From Streptomyces violascens (GTDB taxonomy: Bacteria > Actinomycetota > Actinomycetes > Streptomycetales > Streptomycetaceae), in NCBI RefSeq assembly GCF_014649955.1, contig NZ_BMUA01000002.1:186001-250000 (forward strand): 64,000 bases of DNA. Reading direction: 5' to 3'. Below are positions 25,694 to 34,082 of the stretch, in pieces (the first letter of the stretch is position 1; every line of letters starts with the position of its first letter). The notes beneath the pieces were generated by a model. The model was not told where the DNA came from. It was given only the letters and a program-made list of their open reading frames with translations, and did no database searches. The position numbers and the translations under genes were made by a program.

Positions 25694-28690
25694 ATGACGG
25701 TGCCGGGGCGCAGGAGCAGTACCTTCACACGGCTGCTGCGGCATGGCTTCACCGACCCTTCGGCCTCCGAGCGGCTCCTGGAGACCCCCGAGCTCGCCCC
25801 CGTACGGTCCGACCCGGTGCTCCTGGACGCGCTCGGCGCCACCGCCGACCCCGATCTGGCCCTGCTCGGCCTCGTCCGCGTCGTGGAGGCGCAGGACGCC
25901 GACGAGCGCCGCGCCCTCCTGGACACCCTCGTCACGGCCAAGCCGCTGCGCGACCGGCTGCTCGGGGTGCTCGGCGCCTCCGAGGCGCTCGGCGACCACC
26001 TGGCCCGCCACCCCCGCGACTGGCACGCCCTGGTCACCTACGAGGCAGCCGACCTGCACCCCGGGGTCGCCGAATTCGAGCGGGGCCTGGCCGAGGCCAC
26101 CGACCCGGTGGCGCTGCGGGTCGCCTACCGGCGCTGCCTGCTCGCCATAGCGGCCCGCGACGTGTGCGGGACCACCGACATGGCCGAGACCGCCGCCGAG
26201 CTCGCAGATCTCGCCACCGCCACCTTGCGCGCGGCGCTCGCCATCGCCCGCACCGCCGCCCCCGAGGACGCCGCCCAGTGCCGGCTCGCGGTGATCGCGA
26301 TGGGCAAGTGCGGAGGTCACGAGCTCAACTACGTCTCCGACGTCGACGTGATCTTCGTGGCCGAACCGGCCGACGGCGGCGGCGACGAGGGCAAGGCGAT
26401 GCAGGCCGCCTCCCGGCTCGCGGCCCACCTCATGCGGATCTGCTCCGAGACCACCGTCGAGGGCGTCATCTGGCCCGTCGACGCCAACCTGCGCCCCGAG
26501 GGCCGCAACGGCCCGCTGGTGCGCACGCTCTCCAGCCACCTCGCCTACTACCAGCGCTGGGCCAAGACCTGGGAGTTCCAGGCGCTGCTCAAGGCCCGGC
26601 CGGTGGCGGGCGACCCCGAGCTCGGCCAGGACTACGTCGAGGCCGTCTCGCCGCTGGTGTGGCAGGCGGCCGAGCGGGACAACTTCGTCGCCGACGTCCA
26701 GAAGATGCGGCGCCGGGTCGTCGACAACATCCCCGCCGCCCAGGTCGAGCGCGAGCTCAAGCTCGGCCCCGGCGGGCTCCGCGACGTCGAATTCGCCGTC
26801 CAGCTCCTGCAGTTGGTGCACGGGCGCAGCGACGCGACGCTGCACAGCGGCACCACCCTGGACGCGCTGGCGGCGCTCGCGGCCGGCGGCTACGTGGGCC
26901 GGGCGGACGCCGCGCAGCTGGACGAGGCGTACCGCTTCCTGCGCGCGATGGAGCACCGCATACAGCTCTACCGGCTGCGCCGCACCCACCTCGTGCCCGA
27001 GGACGAGGCCGACCTGCGCCGGCTCGGCCGCTCGCTCGGCCTGCGCACCGAGCCCGTCGTCAGCCTCAACAAGGAGTGGAAGCGGCACGCGTCCGTCGTG
27101 CGCCGCCTGCACGAGAAGCTCTTCTACCGGCCGCTTCTGGACGCCGTCGCCCAGCTGGCCCCCGGAGAGACCCGGCTCAGTGCCCGCGCCGCCGCCCACC
27201 GTCTCGAAGCGCTCGGGTACGCCGACCCGGCGGCCGCCCTGCGCCACCTGGAGGCGCTGTCCTCCGGCGTGAGCCGCAAGGCCGCCATCCAACGCACCCT
27301 GCTGCCCGTCCTGTTGGGCTGGTTCGCGGACTCCGCCGACCCGGACGCCGGACTGCTCGGCTTCCGCAAGGTCTCCGACGCGCTCGGCAAGACTCCCTGG
27401 TACCTGCGGCTGCTGCGCGACGAGGGCGCCGCCGCCGAGAACCTGGCCCGCGTCCTTTCGGCCGGCCGGCTCGCCCCCGACCTGCTGCTCCGCGCCCCCG
27501 AGGCGGTCGCCATCCTGGGCGACCCGGACGGGCTCGTGCCGCGCGGCCGGGACCACCTGGAGCAGGAGGTGCTCGCCGCGGTCGGCCGCGCCGAGACCGC
27601 CGAGGGCGCGGTCGCCGCCGCCCGCGGAGTGCGCCGCCGCGAACTGTTCCGCACCACCGCGGGCGACCTCATCGGCTCGTACGGCACCGAGGACAGCCCC
27701 GCCGAGGAGGATCCGGGCGCCCTCGTCGACCGGGTCGGCAACGCGGTCACCGATCTGAACGCGGCCACCATCGCGGGCGCCCTGCGCGCCGCCGTGCGGG
27801 CCGAGTGGGGCGACACCCTGCCCACCCGGTTCGCGGTCATCGGCATGGGCCGCTTCGGCGGCCACGAGCTGAGCTACGGCTCGGACGCGGACGTCCTGTT
27901 CGTGCACGAGCCCCGCGAGGGCGTCGACGAGCAGGAGGCCGCGAAGGCCGCCAACCGCGTCGTCGCCGAAATGCGCCGGCTCCTCCAACTCCCCACCGCC
28001 GACCCGCCGTTGCTGATCGACGCGGACCTCCGGCCGGAGGGCAAGTCCGGGCCGATGGTCCGCACGCTCAAGTCGTACGAGGCGTACTACCGGCGCTGGT
28101 CGCTGGTATGGGAGAGCCAGGCGCTGCTGCGCGCCGAGGTGATGGCGGGCGACGCCGACCTCGGGGCCCGCTTCATCGAGCTCATCGACCCGCTGCGGTA
28201 TCCGGTGGAGGGCCTCGGCGACGACGCGGTACGCGAGATCCGCCGGCTCAAGGCCCGCATGGAATCCGAGCGGATGCCGCGCGGCGCCGACCCCACCCTG
28301 CACACCAAGCTCGGCCGGGGCGGCCTGTCCGACGTCGAGTGGACGGTCCAGCTCCTCCAGATGCAGCACGGCTGGGACGAGCCCGGCCTGCGCACGACCC
28401 GGACCCGTCAGGCCCTGGCCGCCGCGCACGCGGCCGGGCTCATCGACACCGAGGACGCCTCGATACTGGACGAGGCGTGGGTGCTGGCCACACGGGTGCG
28501 CAACGGGGTCATGCTGGTGCGGGGCCGCGCCGGGGACACGTTCCCGTCCGACGGGCGGGAGCTCGCGGCGGTCGGACGTTACCTGGGGTACGAGCCGGGG
28601 CATGTCGGGGACATGCTGGAGGACTACCGGCGCCTTACCCGCAGGGCGCGGGCGGTTGTCGAAGAGCTGTTTTACGGGGCGCACCTGTAA
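25694..28690 (+). CDS. glnE: Bifunctional glutamine synthetase adenylyltransferase/adenylyl-removing enzyme
   Basis: 998 residues. Adds and removes AMP on the conserved Tyr of glutamine synthetase I in response to nitrogen status. It has two homologous nucleotidyltransferase halves: an N-terminal deadenylylation half with IAMGKCGGHELNYVSDVDVIFVAEP, and a C-terminal adenylylation half with IGMGRFGGHELSYGSDADVLFVHEP (G-S-x-A-D). Each is followed by a GlnD-type helical domain (RDVEFAVQLLQLVHGR and SDVEWTVQLLQMQHG). Length is normal. ATG 25694 follows GGGAGGCGG by 4 bases. The gene is transcribed alone, ends before a dispersed repeat, and lies in the same window as glnA2, whose product lacks the adenylylation motif. 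Confidence 0.96.
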   Translation: MTVPGRRSSTFTRLLRHGFTDPSASERLLETPELAPVRSDPVLLDALGATADPDLALLGLVRVVEAQDADERRALLDTLVTAKPLRDRLLGVLGASEALGDHLARHPRDWHALVTYEAADLHPGVAEFERGLAEATDPVALRVAYRRCLLAIAARDVCGTTDMAETAAELADLATATLRAALAIARTAAPEDAAQCRLAVIAMGKCGGHELNYVSDVDVIFVAEPADGGGDEGKAMQAASRLAAHLMRICSETTVEGVIWPVDANLRPEGRNGPLVRTLSSHLAYYQRWAKTWEFQALLKARPVAGDPELGQDYVEAVSPLVWQAAERDNFVADVQKMRRRVVDNIPAAQVERELKLGPGGLRDVEFAVQLLQLVHGRSDATLHSGTTLDALAALAAGGYVGRADAAQLDEAYRFLRAMEHRIQLYRLRRTHLVPEDEADLRRLGRSLGLRTEPVVSLNKEWKRHASVVRRLHEKLFYRPLLDAVAQLAPGETRLSARAAAHRLEALGYADPAAALRHLEALSSGVSRKAAIQRTLLPVLLGWFADSADPDAGLLGFRKVSDALGKTPWYLRLLRDEGAAAENLARVLSAGRLAPDLLLRAPEAVAILGDPDGLVPRGRDHLEQEVLAAVGRAETAEGAVAAARGVRRRELFRTTAGDLIGSYGTEDSPAEEDPGALVDRVGNAVTDLNAATIAGALRAAVRAEWGDTLPTRFAVIGMGRFGGHELSYGSDADVLFVHEPREGVDEQEAAKAANRVVAEMRRLLQLPTADPPLLIDADLRPEGKSGPMVRTLKSYEAYYRRWSLVWESQALLRAEVMAGDADLGARFIELIDPLRYPVEGLGDDAVREIRRLKARMESERMPRGADPTLHTKLGRGGLSDVEWTVQLLQMQHGWDEPGLRTTRTRQALAAAHAAGLIDTEDASILDEAWVLATRVRNGVMLVRGRAGDTFPSDGRELAAVGRYLGYEPGHVGDMLEDYRRLTRRARAVVEELFYGAHL

Positions 28691-28733
28691 CGCTGCGGAG
28701 GGTTGCTGGGGGCTTTGTCCCCAGGCCCACTTC

Positions 28734-28803
28734 TGGGGGCTCCGCCCCCGGGCCCCCGTTCGCGCCTCAAGGGCGCTCGTCCTCGAACGCCGGACGGGCC
28801 GAA
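28734..28803 (+). repeat. Dispersed intergenic repeat, copy 2
   Basis: Opens with TGGGGGCTCCGCCCCCG (hairpin) and continues with CGCGCCTCAAGGGCGCTCGT and ACGCCGGACGGGC, matching 8101-8168 with few changes. It lies between convergent glnE and the PAP2 gene, and overlaps the last ~12 codons and stop codon of the latter. Confidence 0.8.
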
Positions 28804-29678
28804 GGCGCTTTCCAGCGTCGGGGAGCAGGGACGTCCACCAGCTTCGGCAGCTGGTGTGGCAGGGCGCCGTACCAGGTTCGGGAGGCCAGGAAGCCGAAGG
28901 TCAGGCAGAGGAGGCCGCCCACCGCGTCCAGCCAGAAGTGGTTCGCCGTGGAGACGATCACCACCAGCGTGGCCGTCGGATACAGCAGGCCCAGGATCTT
29001 CGCCCAGGGCGCGGACGCGAGCGCGAAGATCGTCAGGCCGCACCAGGTCGACCACCCGATGTGCATGGACGGCATCGCCGCGTACTGGTTCGACATGTTC
29101 TTCAGGTCGCCCGACGCCATCGAGCCCCAGGTGTGGTGCACCAGAACCGTGTCGACGAAGCCCCCGCCGTTCATCAGGCGGGGCGGCGCCAGCGGGAAGA
29201 AGTAGTAGCCGACCAGGGCCACGCCCGTCGTCGCGAAGAGGACGAGCCGTGACGCCGCGTAGCGGCCCGGGTGACTACGGAACAGCCACACGAGAACACC
29301 GATGGTGACGATGAAGTGCAGTGTCGCGTAGTAGTAGTTCATGCCGACGATGAGCCATGTCACCGAATTCACGGCGTGGTTGACCGATTGCTCCACCGCG
29401 ATGCCGAGGTGGTGCTCGACGCTCCAGATCCAGTCGGCGTTCTTGAGCGCCTTCGCCTTCTGCTCCGGCACCGCGTTGCGGATCAGTGAGTACACCCAGT
29501 AACTCACCGCGATCAGAAGCACTTCGAACCAGATGCGAGGACGGCGCGGCGAGCGCACACCTCTCAACCGGGCGGAAAATCCGGTTCGTCCGGGTTCGGT
29601 GCTGTGGGGTGAGGCCGACGGCTCGTTGGTTGGAGCGGCCGTCCGGCCTTCCAGAGTCTTCACGGTCATTTCACCCAT
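28767..29678 (-). CDS. PAP2-family membrane phosphatase (IPC synthase/AUR1-like)
   Basis: 303 residues. A cytoplasmic N-terminus of ~55 residues precedes about six helices. The PAP2 phosphatase signatures are SMHIGWSTW (in NQYAAMPSMHIGWSTWCG) and TANHFWLDAVGG, which provide the catalytic His residues and Asp. The domain resembles PAP2_3 inositolphosphotransferase-type proteins such as Mycobacterium and yeast IPC synthase relatives. The substrate is probably a lipid phosphate. The start is ATG 29678 (or 29669). The last residues RPAFEDERP and the stop codon come from the dispersed repeat at 28734-28803, so the original C-terminus may have been replaced. Confidence 0.85.
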   Translation of the reverse strand: MGEMTVKTLEGRTAAPTNEPSASPHSTEPGRTGFSARLRGVRSPRRPRIWFEVLLIAVSYWVYSLIRNAVPEQKAKALKNADWIWSVEHHLGIAVEQSVNHAVNSVTWLIVGMNYYYATLHFIVTIGVLVWLFRSHPGRYAASRLVLFATTGVALVGYYFFPLAPPRLMNGGGFVDTVLVHHTWGSMASGDLKNMSNQYAAMPSMHIGWSTWCGLTIFALASAPWAKILGLLYPTATLVVIVSTANHFWLDAVGGLLCLTFGFLASRTWYGALPHQLPKLVDVPAPRRWKAPSARPAFEDERP

Positions 29679-29780
29679 GGGAAGAGAGTCTGCCAGATGC
29701 ACATACCCCCGGCCGATCATCCTCCGGTCGGGTTCGCTCTGCACCTGCTACTCCCTGAGGACGACGTTTCCCGGCGTACG

Positions 29781-30809
29781 TCAGGGTCGGCTTCGGGGTC
29801 TCGCTCCGGAGGTTGAACCGCGTACGACCAGCTCGGGCATGAACACGAACTCGCTGTGCGGGGCGGGTGTGCCCCCGACCTCTTCGAGGAGGGCGCGGAC
29901 GGCCGCCTGGCCCATCGCGGTCACCGGCTTGCGGATGGTGGTCAGCGGCGGGTCGGTGAACGCTATCAGCGGAGAGTCGTCGAAGCCCACCACGGAGACA
30001 TCACGGGGCACATCCAGGCCCGCCTGACGCGCGGCCCTGATCGCGCCGAGCGCCATCATGTCGCTGGCGCACACCACCGCGGTGCAGCCCTGTGCGATGA
30101 GCGCGGAGGCGGCTGCCTGGCCGCCCTCCAGGGTGTAGAGCGAGTGCTGGATCAGGGATTCCGCCTCGGCGACGGTGAGCCCGAGCCGGTCCTGCATGCC
30201 GGCCGTGAAGCCCTCGATCTTGCGCAGGACGGGAACGAACCGCTTGGGGCCGACCGCCAGGCCGATCCGGGTGTGACCGAGCGCCGCGAGGTGGGTGACC
30301 GCGAGCCGCATCGCGGCCCGGTCGTCGGGCGAGATGAAGGGCGCCTGCACCTTCGGCGAGAAGCCGTCGACCAGGACGTACGGGACGCCCTGGGCGCGCA
30401 GCTGCTCGTAGCGCTCCATGTCGGCGGTGGTGTCCGCGTGCAGCCCGGAGACGAAGATGATCCCCGAGACGCCCCGGTCCACCAGCATCTCGGTGAGCTC
30501 GTCCTCGGTGGATCCGCCGGGCGTCTGCGTCGCGAGCACCGGGGTGTATCCCTGCCGGGTCAGCGACTGGCCGATGACCTGGGCGAGGGCGGGAAAGATC
30601 GGGTTTTCCAGTTCCGGCGTTATCAGGCCGACGAGCCCCGCGCTGCGCCTGCGCAGTCGTACGGGCCGCTCGTAGCCCAGCACGTCGAGTGCGGCGAGAA
30701 CGGATTCGCGGGTGCCCGCGGCCACACCGGGCTTGCCGTTGAGCACGCGGCTGACTGTGGCTTCGCTGACCCCCGCCTGGGCTGCGATGTCGGCGAGCCG
30801 TGCGGTCAC
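29781..30809 (-). CDS. malR: LacI-family regulator of the maltose locus, MalR-like
   Basis: 342 residues. The N-terminal HTH reads LADIAAQAGVSEATVSRVLNGKPGV, followed by the hinge and a periplasmic-binding-protein-like effector domain (LVGLITPELENPIFPALAQVIGQ, VVCASDMMALGAIRAARQ, SVVGFDDSPLIAFTDPPLTT). It strongly resembles my memory of Streptomyces MalR/Reg1. Maltose-responsive repression of malEFG and amylase genes is expected. Start GTG 30809 is chosen by homology; GTG 30833, one base after the upstream glucosidase stop, would add 8 residues. It lies downstream of the minus-strand glucosidase gene. The divergent malE promoter is at a distance of 1.9 kb, unlike the direct malR-malE divergence I recall in S. 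coelicolor. Confidence 0.88.
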   Translation of the reverse strand: MTARLADIAAQAGVSEATVSRVLNGKPGVAAGTRESVLAALDVLGYERPVRLRRRSAGLVGLITPELENPIFPALAQVIGQSLTRQGYTPVLATQTPGGSTEDELTEMLVDRGVSGIIFVSGLHADTTADMERYEQLRAQGVPYVLVDGFSPKVQAPFISPDDRAAMRLAVTHLAALGHTRIGLAVGPKRFVPVLRKIEGFTAGMQDRLGLTVAEAESLIQHSLYTLEGGQAAASALIAQGCTAVVCASDMMALGAIRAARQAGLDVPRDVSVVGFDDSPLIAFTDPPLTTIRKPVTAMGQAAVRALLEEVGGTPAPHSEFVFMPELVVRGSTSGARPRSRP

Positions 30810-30834
30810 GGGATTGGACTGTACCGGTCGCACG

Positions 30835-32439
30835 TCAGATTGCCCACCAGACCGCGGATTCGGCAGGGAGCAGGGTGCTCGTGCCGTCGAACTCGACGGC
30901 GCCGCTGGTGAGCAGCGGCCGCCCGGGGAGCGGGAGTTGGACTTCGTGGCCCAGGGTGTTGAGGGTGCAGACGAAGCCGGGCCGGGTGAAGGCGAGCACC
31001 CCCCGCGGTGCCGGGAGCCAGTCCATCGTGCCGTCGCCGAGGCCCGGCAGCTCGCGGCGCAGGGCGAGCGCCTCGCGGTAGAGCTCCAGGGTCGAGTGCG
31101 GGTCGCCGGACTGGGAGGCGACGCTGAGCCCGCGCCACGAGTCGGGCTGCGGCAGCCAGGGCGCGGCCTCGCCGAACCCGTACGACGGGCCGTCCGCGGT
31201 CCACGGGATCGGGACGCGGCAGCCGTCACGGAAGCCGTCCTGGCCAGCCGCGCGGTGGAAGGCGGGGTCCTGGCGCAGCTCGTCGGGCAGGTCGGTGACC
31301 TCCGGCAGGCCGAGCTCCTCCCCTTGATAGAGGTAGGCGGAGCCGGGCAGGGCCAGGGTGAACAGGGCCGCGGCGCGGGCCCGGCGCAGGCCCCGCTCGC
31401 CGCCGCCGTAGCGGGTGACATGGCGTACGACGTCGTGGTTGGAGAGCACCCACGTCGTCGGTGCGCCGACCGCGCCCGTCGCGGCGAGCGAGGCGTCGAC
31501 CGTCTCGCGCATCCGCTCGGCGTCCCAATCGCAGGTGAGGAACTGGAAGTTGAAGGCCTGGTGTAGTTCGTCGGGGCGTACGTACAGGGCGAGACGCTCG
31601 GGCGAGGGGGCCCAGGCCTCGGCGACCGCGATGCGCTCGCCGTCGTAACTGTCGAGCAGCGCGCGCCAGCCGCGGTGGATCTCGTGGACGCCGTCCTGGT
31701 CGAAGAAGGGGAGCACCTGGCTGCCGATGAGCTTGGCCTGCTCGCTCGCGCCGATGTCGGGCAGGCCCGCCGCCTTGACCATGCCGTGGGCCACGTCGAT
31801 GCGGAAGCCGTCGACACCGAGGTCCAGCCAGAAGCGGAGCACCGAGTCGAATTCGGCGCGCACCTCGGGGTGGTCCCAGTCGAGGTCGGGCTGCTCGGGG
31901 GCGAACAGGTGCAGGTACCAGTCGCCGTCGGGGGCCCGCGTCCAGGCGGGCCCGCCGAACACCGACTCCCAGTCGTTGGGCGGGAGCCCGCCGTCCGCGC
32001 CCTTTCCGGGGCGGAAGAGGTAGCGCGCGCGCTCGGGGCCGCCGGCGAGCGCCGCGCGGAACCAGGGGTGCTGGTCGGAGGTGTGGTTGGGGACGATGTC
32101 GACGATGACGCGCAGGCCGAGCCGGTGGGCCTCGCGCACCAGGTCGTCCGCGTCGGACAGCGAGCCGAAGAGCGGGTCGACCGTCCGGTAGTCGGCCACG
32201 TCGTAGCCGCCGTCCGCCTGCGGCGAGAGATAGAAGGGGGTGAGCCAGACCGCGTCGGCGCCCAGGTCCTTCAGATGGGGAAGCCGGGCCCGGATGCCGG
32301 GCAGGTCGCCGATGCCGTCGCCGTCGCCGTCCGCGAAGGAGCGGACGTACACCTGGTAGATCACGGCGTCGCGCCACCAGCCGGTCCGGGGCCCGGTGTG
32401 CTCCTCGGTGACGGTGGCCGTCGTCAGCTCCTGCGTCAT
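30835..32439 (-). CDS. GH13 alpha-glucosidase (paralogue 2)
   Basis: 534 residues, no signal peptide, so cytoplasmic. A GH13 (alpha-amylase clan) enzyme of the oligo-glucosidase type that cleaves maltose or maltodextrin. The triad is D215 in GFRIDVAHG, E274 in VAEAW and D336 in SNHD; VDIVPNHTSDQHPWF is region I. It is a clear paralogue of the enzyme at 36011-37660, with long shared stretches (QGEELGLP, AAGQDGFRDGCRVPIPW), but it lacks the ~13-residue insertion seen there after the SNHD motif. ATG 32439 has GAGGGA upstream. It starts the minus-strand transcript divergent from malE and is followed by the MalR-like gene. Confidence 0.94.
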   Translation of the reverse strand: MTQELTTATVTEEHTGPRTGWWRDAVIYQVYVRSFADGDGDGIGDLPGIRARLPHLKDLGADAVWLTPFYLSPQADGGYDVADYRTVDPLFGSLSDADDLVREAHRLGLRVIVDIVPNHTSDQHPWFRAALAGGPERARYLFRPGKGADGGLPPNDWESVFGGPAWTRAPDGDWYLHLFAPEQPDLDWDHPEVRAEFDSVLRFWLDLGVDGFRIDVAHGMVKAAGLPDIGASEQAKLIGSQVLPFFDQDGVHEIHRGWRALLDSYDGERIAVAEAWAPSPERLALYVRPDELHQAFNFQFLTCDWDAERMRETVDASLAATGAVGAPTTWVLSNHDVVRHVTRYGGGERGLRRARAAALFTLALPGSAYLYQGEELGLPEVTDLPDELRQDPAFHRAAGQDGFRDGCRVPIPWTADGPSYGFGEAAPWLPQPDSWRGLSVASQSGDPHSTLELYREALALRRELPGLGDGTMDWLPAPRGVLAFTRPGFVCTLNTLGHEVQLPLPGRPLLTSGAVEFDGTSTLLPAESAVWWAI

Positions 32440-32505
32440 GTGTGGTCCCTCTCGAAAACCCTGCATCTACGGGATCAACGCCGATGGCCCTCGAAAAGTA
32501 ACAGT

Positions 32506-32534
32506 CTTGCAAGGTCTTGCGGAACCCTTGCAGG
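32506..32534. promoter_or_regulatory. Tandem CTTGC boxes upstream of the minus-strand glucosidase (putative MalR operator)
   Basis: CTTGCAAGGT, CTTGCGGAAC and CCTTGCAGG follow one another with CTTGC starting at 32506, 32516 and 32527, so repeated at about one helical turn. It lies 67 bases upstream of ATG 32439. CTTGCAG-like repeats are known MalR/Reg1 sites in Streptomyces amylase promoters. Confidence 0.6.
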
Positions 32535-32623
32535 GCCTCCGCAGGCGCATGTGGACCAGGCGCACCCGCTTTGACAAGGCGCACAACGGCAACCGTGCGG
32601 ACACGCTGACGTAACGATCACCC

Positions 32624-32650
32624 GACCTTGCAGAAATTCTTCGCAAGGTC
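32624..32650. promoter_or_regulatory. Inverted-repeat operator upstream of malE (putative MalR site)
   Basis: Perfect 8-bp arms GACCTTGC (32624-32631) and GCAAGGTC (32643-32650) around an 11-base A/T-rich centre, 79 bases before the malE start. The arms contain the same CTTGC core as the tandem boxes 100 bases away. Confidence 0.65.
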
Positions 32651-32728
32651 TTTCGGACTCCTTTCATCCTTGTTACGTTCCTGGCGATCCGGCGCCGTGA
32701 TGGAGCGGCACCCAGTGAAGGAGTTCTC

Positions 32729-34003
32729 ATGCGACGTGGCATAGCGGCCACCGCGCTCGCGGCGACCCTCGCGCTCGCGGCGACGGCCTGCGGTGGCAGC
32801 GACAGTGACGGCGGCAAGGCGGAAGGCCCCGTCACCATCACCTGGTGGGACACCTCGAACGCCACGAACGAGGCACCCACGTACCAGGCGCTGGTCACGG
32901 AGTTCGAGAAGGCGAACCCGACGATCAAGGTGAAGTACGTCAACGTCCCCTTCGACCAGGCGCAGAACAAGTTCGACACCGCCGCCGGCGCCAAGGGCGC
33001 CCCGGACGTGCTGCGCGCCGAGGTCGGCTGGACGCCCGCGTTCGCGAAGAAGGGCTACTTCCTGCCGCTGGACGGCACCGAGGCCCTGACCGACCAGGCC
33101 AAGTTCCGGCCGAACCTGATCAAGCAGGCCCAGTTCGAGGGCAAGACCTACGGCGTCCCGCTGGTCACCGACACCCTCGCCCTCGTCTACAACAAGGCGC
33201 TCTTCGCCAAGGCCGGCATCACCAAGGCCCCCGCCACCTGGGACGAGCTGAAGGCCGACGCCGCCCTGGTCAAGGAGAAGGCCGGCGTCGACGGTTACTG
33301 GGGCTCCACCGCCGGGTACTACACGCAGCCGTTCCTGTACGGCGAGGGCACCGACACCGTCGATGCCGCCGCCAAGAAGGTCACCATCGCAAGTGCCCCG
33401 GCGGTCAAGGGACTCGAGACCTGGAAGGGCCTGTTCGACGGCCCCGGCCTGCACAAGGCGGACGTCACCGCCGACGCGTACGCCCACATCCAGGACGCCT
33501 TCGTGAACGGCAAGGTCGCCGCCATCGTGCAGGGCCCGTGGGAGATCACCAACTTCTACAAGGGCTCCGCGTTCAAGGACAAGGCCAACCTCGGCATCGC
33601 CACCGTCCCGGCCGGCTCCACCGGCAAGGCGGGCGCCCCGACCGGCGGCCACAACCTGTCCGTGTACGCGGGCTCCGACAAGGCGCACGCGGCCGCCGCG
33701 ATGAAGTTCGTGGGCTTCATGACCTCGGCCAAGAGCCAGGAGACCATCGCGCTGAAGAACTCCACGCTGCCGACCCGCGAGGACGCCTTCACCGCGCAGG
33801 TCAAGGCCGACCCGGGCATCGCCGGCTACCAGGGCGTGCTCACCGCCGCCCAGCCGCGGCCCGAGCTGCCCGAGTACAGCTCGCTGTGGACGCCGATGGA
33901 CACCACGCTGCCGAAGGTCGCCGACGGCAAGGAGTCCGTCGCCGACGCCACCAAGAGCCTGCAGCAGGACATGGCCAAGCTGGTCCCCGGCTTCACCAAG
34001 TGA
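32729..34003 (+). CDS. malE: Maltose/maltodextrin ABC transporter substrate-binding lipoprotein
   Basis: 424 residues. The signal peptide ends in a lipobox, AATACGG, giving a lipid-modified Cys near residue 21. The mature part is the solute-binding fold: ITWWDTSNATNEAPTYQALVTEFEK, GAPDVLRAEVGWTPAFA, GVPLVTDTLALVYNKALF and VQGPWEITNF. It captures maltodextrins outside the membrane and hands them to MalFG. ATG 32729 has GAAGGAG 9 bases upstream. First gene of malEFG; a strong hairpin follows it. Control by the CTTGC sites upstream is likely. Confidence 0.95.
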   Translation: MRRGIAATALAATLALAATACGGSDSDGGKAEGPVTITWWDTSNATNEAPTYQALVTEFEKANPTIKVKYVNVPFDQAQNKFDTAAGAKGAPDVLRAEVGWTPAFAKKGYFLPLDGTEALTDQAKFRPNLIKQAQFEGKTYGVPLVTDTLALVYNKALFAKAGITKAPATWDELKADAALVKEKAGVDGYWGSTAGYYTQPFLYGEGTDTVDAAAKKVTIASAPAVKGLETWKGLFDGPGLHKADVTADAYAHIQDAFVNGKVAAIVQGPWEITNFYKGSAFKDKANLGIATVPAGSTGKAGAPTGGHNLSVYAGSDKAHAAAAMKFVGFMTSAKSQETIALKNSTLPTREDAFTAQVKADPGIAGYQGVLTAAQPRPELPEYSSLWTPMDTTLPKVADGKESVADATKSLQQDMAKLVPGFTK

Positions 34004-34009
34004 GCCCCG

Positions 34010-34044
34010 CCGCCGGGCCGTTCCCCCAGGGAACGGCCCGGCGG
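34010..34044 (+). promoter_or_regulatory. malE-malF intergenic hairpin
   Basis: A perfect 16-bp stem: CCGCCGGGCCGTTCCC (34010-34025) pairs with GGGAACGGCCCGGCGG (34029-34044) through a 3-base loop. It begins 6 bases after the malE stop. Such a stem typically stabilises or partly terminates the message so that the binding protein is made in excess over the permeases. Confidence 0.75.
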
Positions 34045-34082
34045 CACGCACGTCCGCCGAACCCCCCGGAAAAGGTGTCGAG

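Noticed and set aside
25460-28684. A ~1070-residue frame antisense to glnE
   Set aside because: Composition is repetitive and lacks any motif. The plus strand encodes a full GlnE with both catalytic halves.
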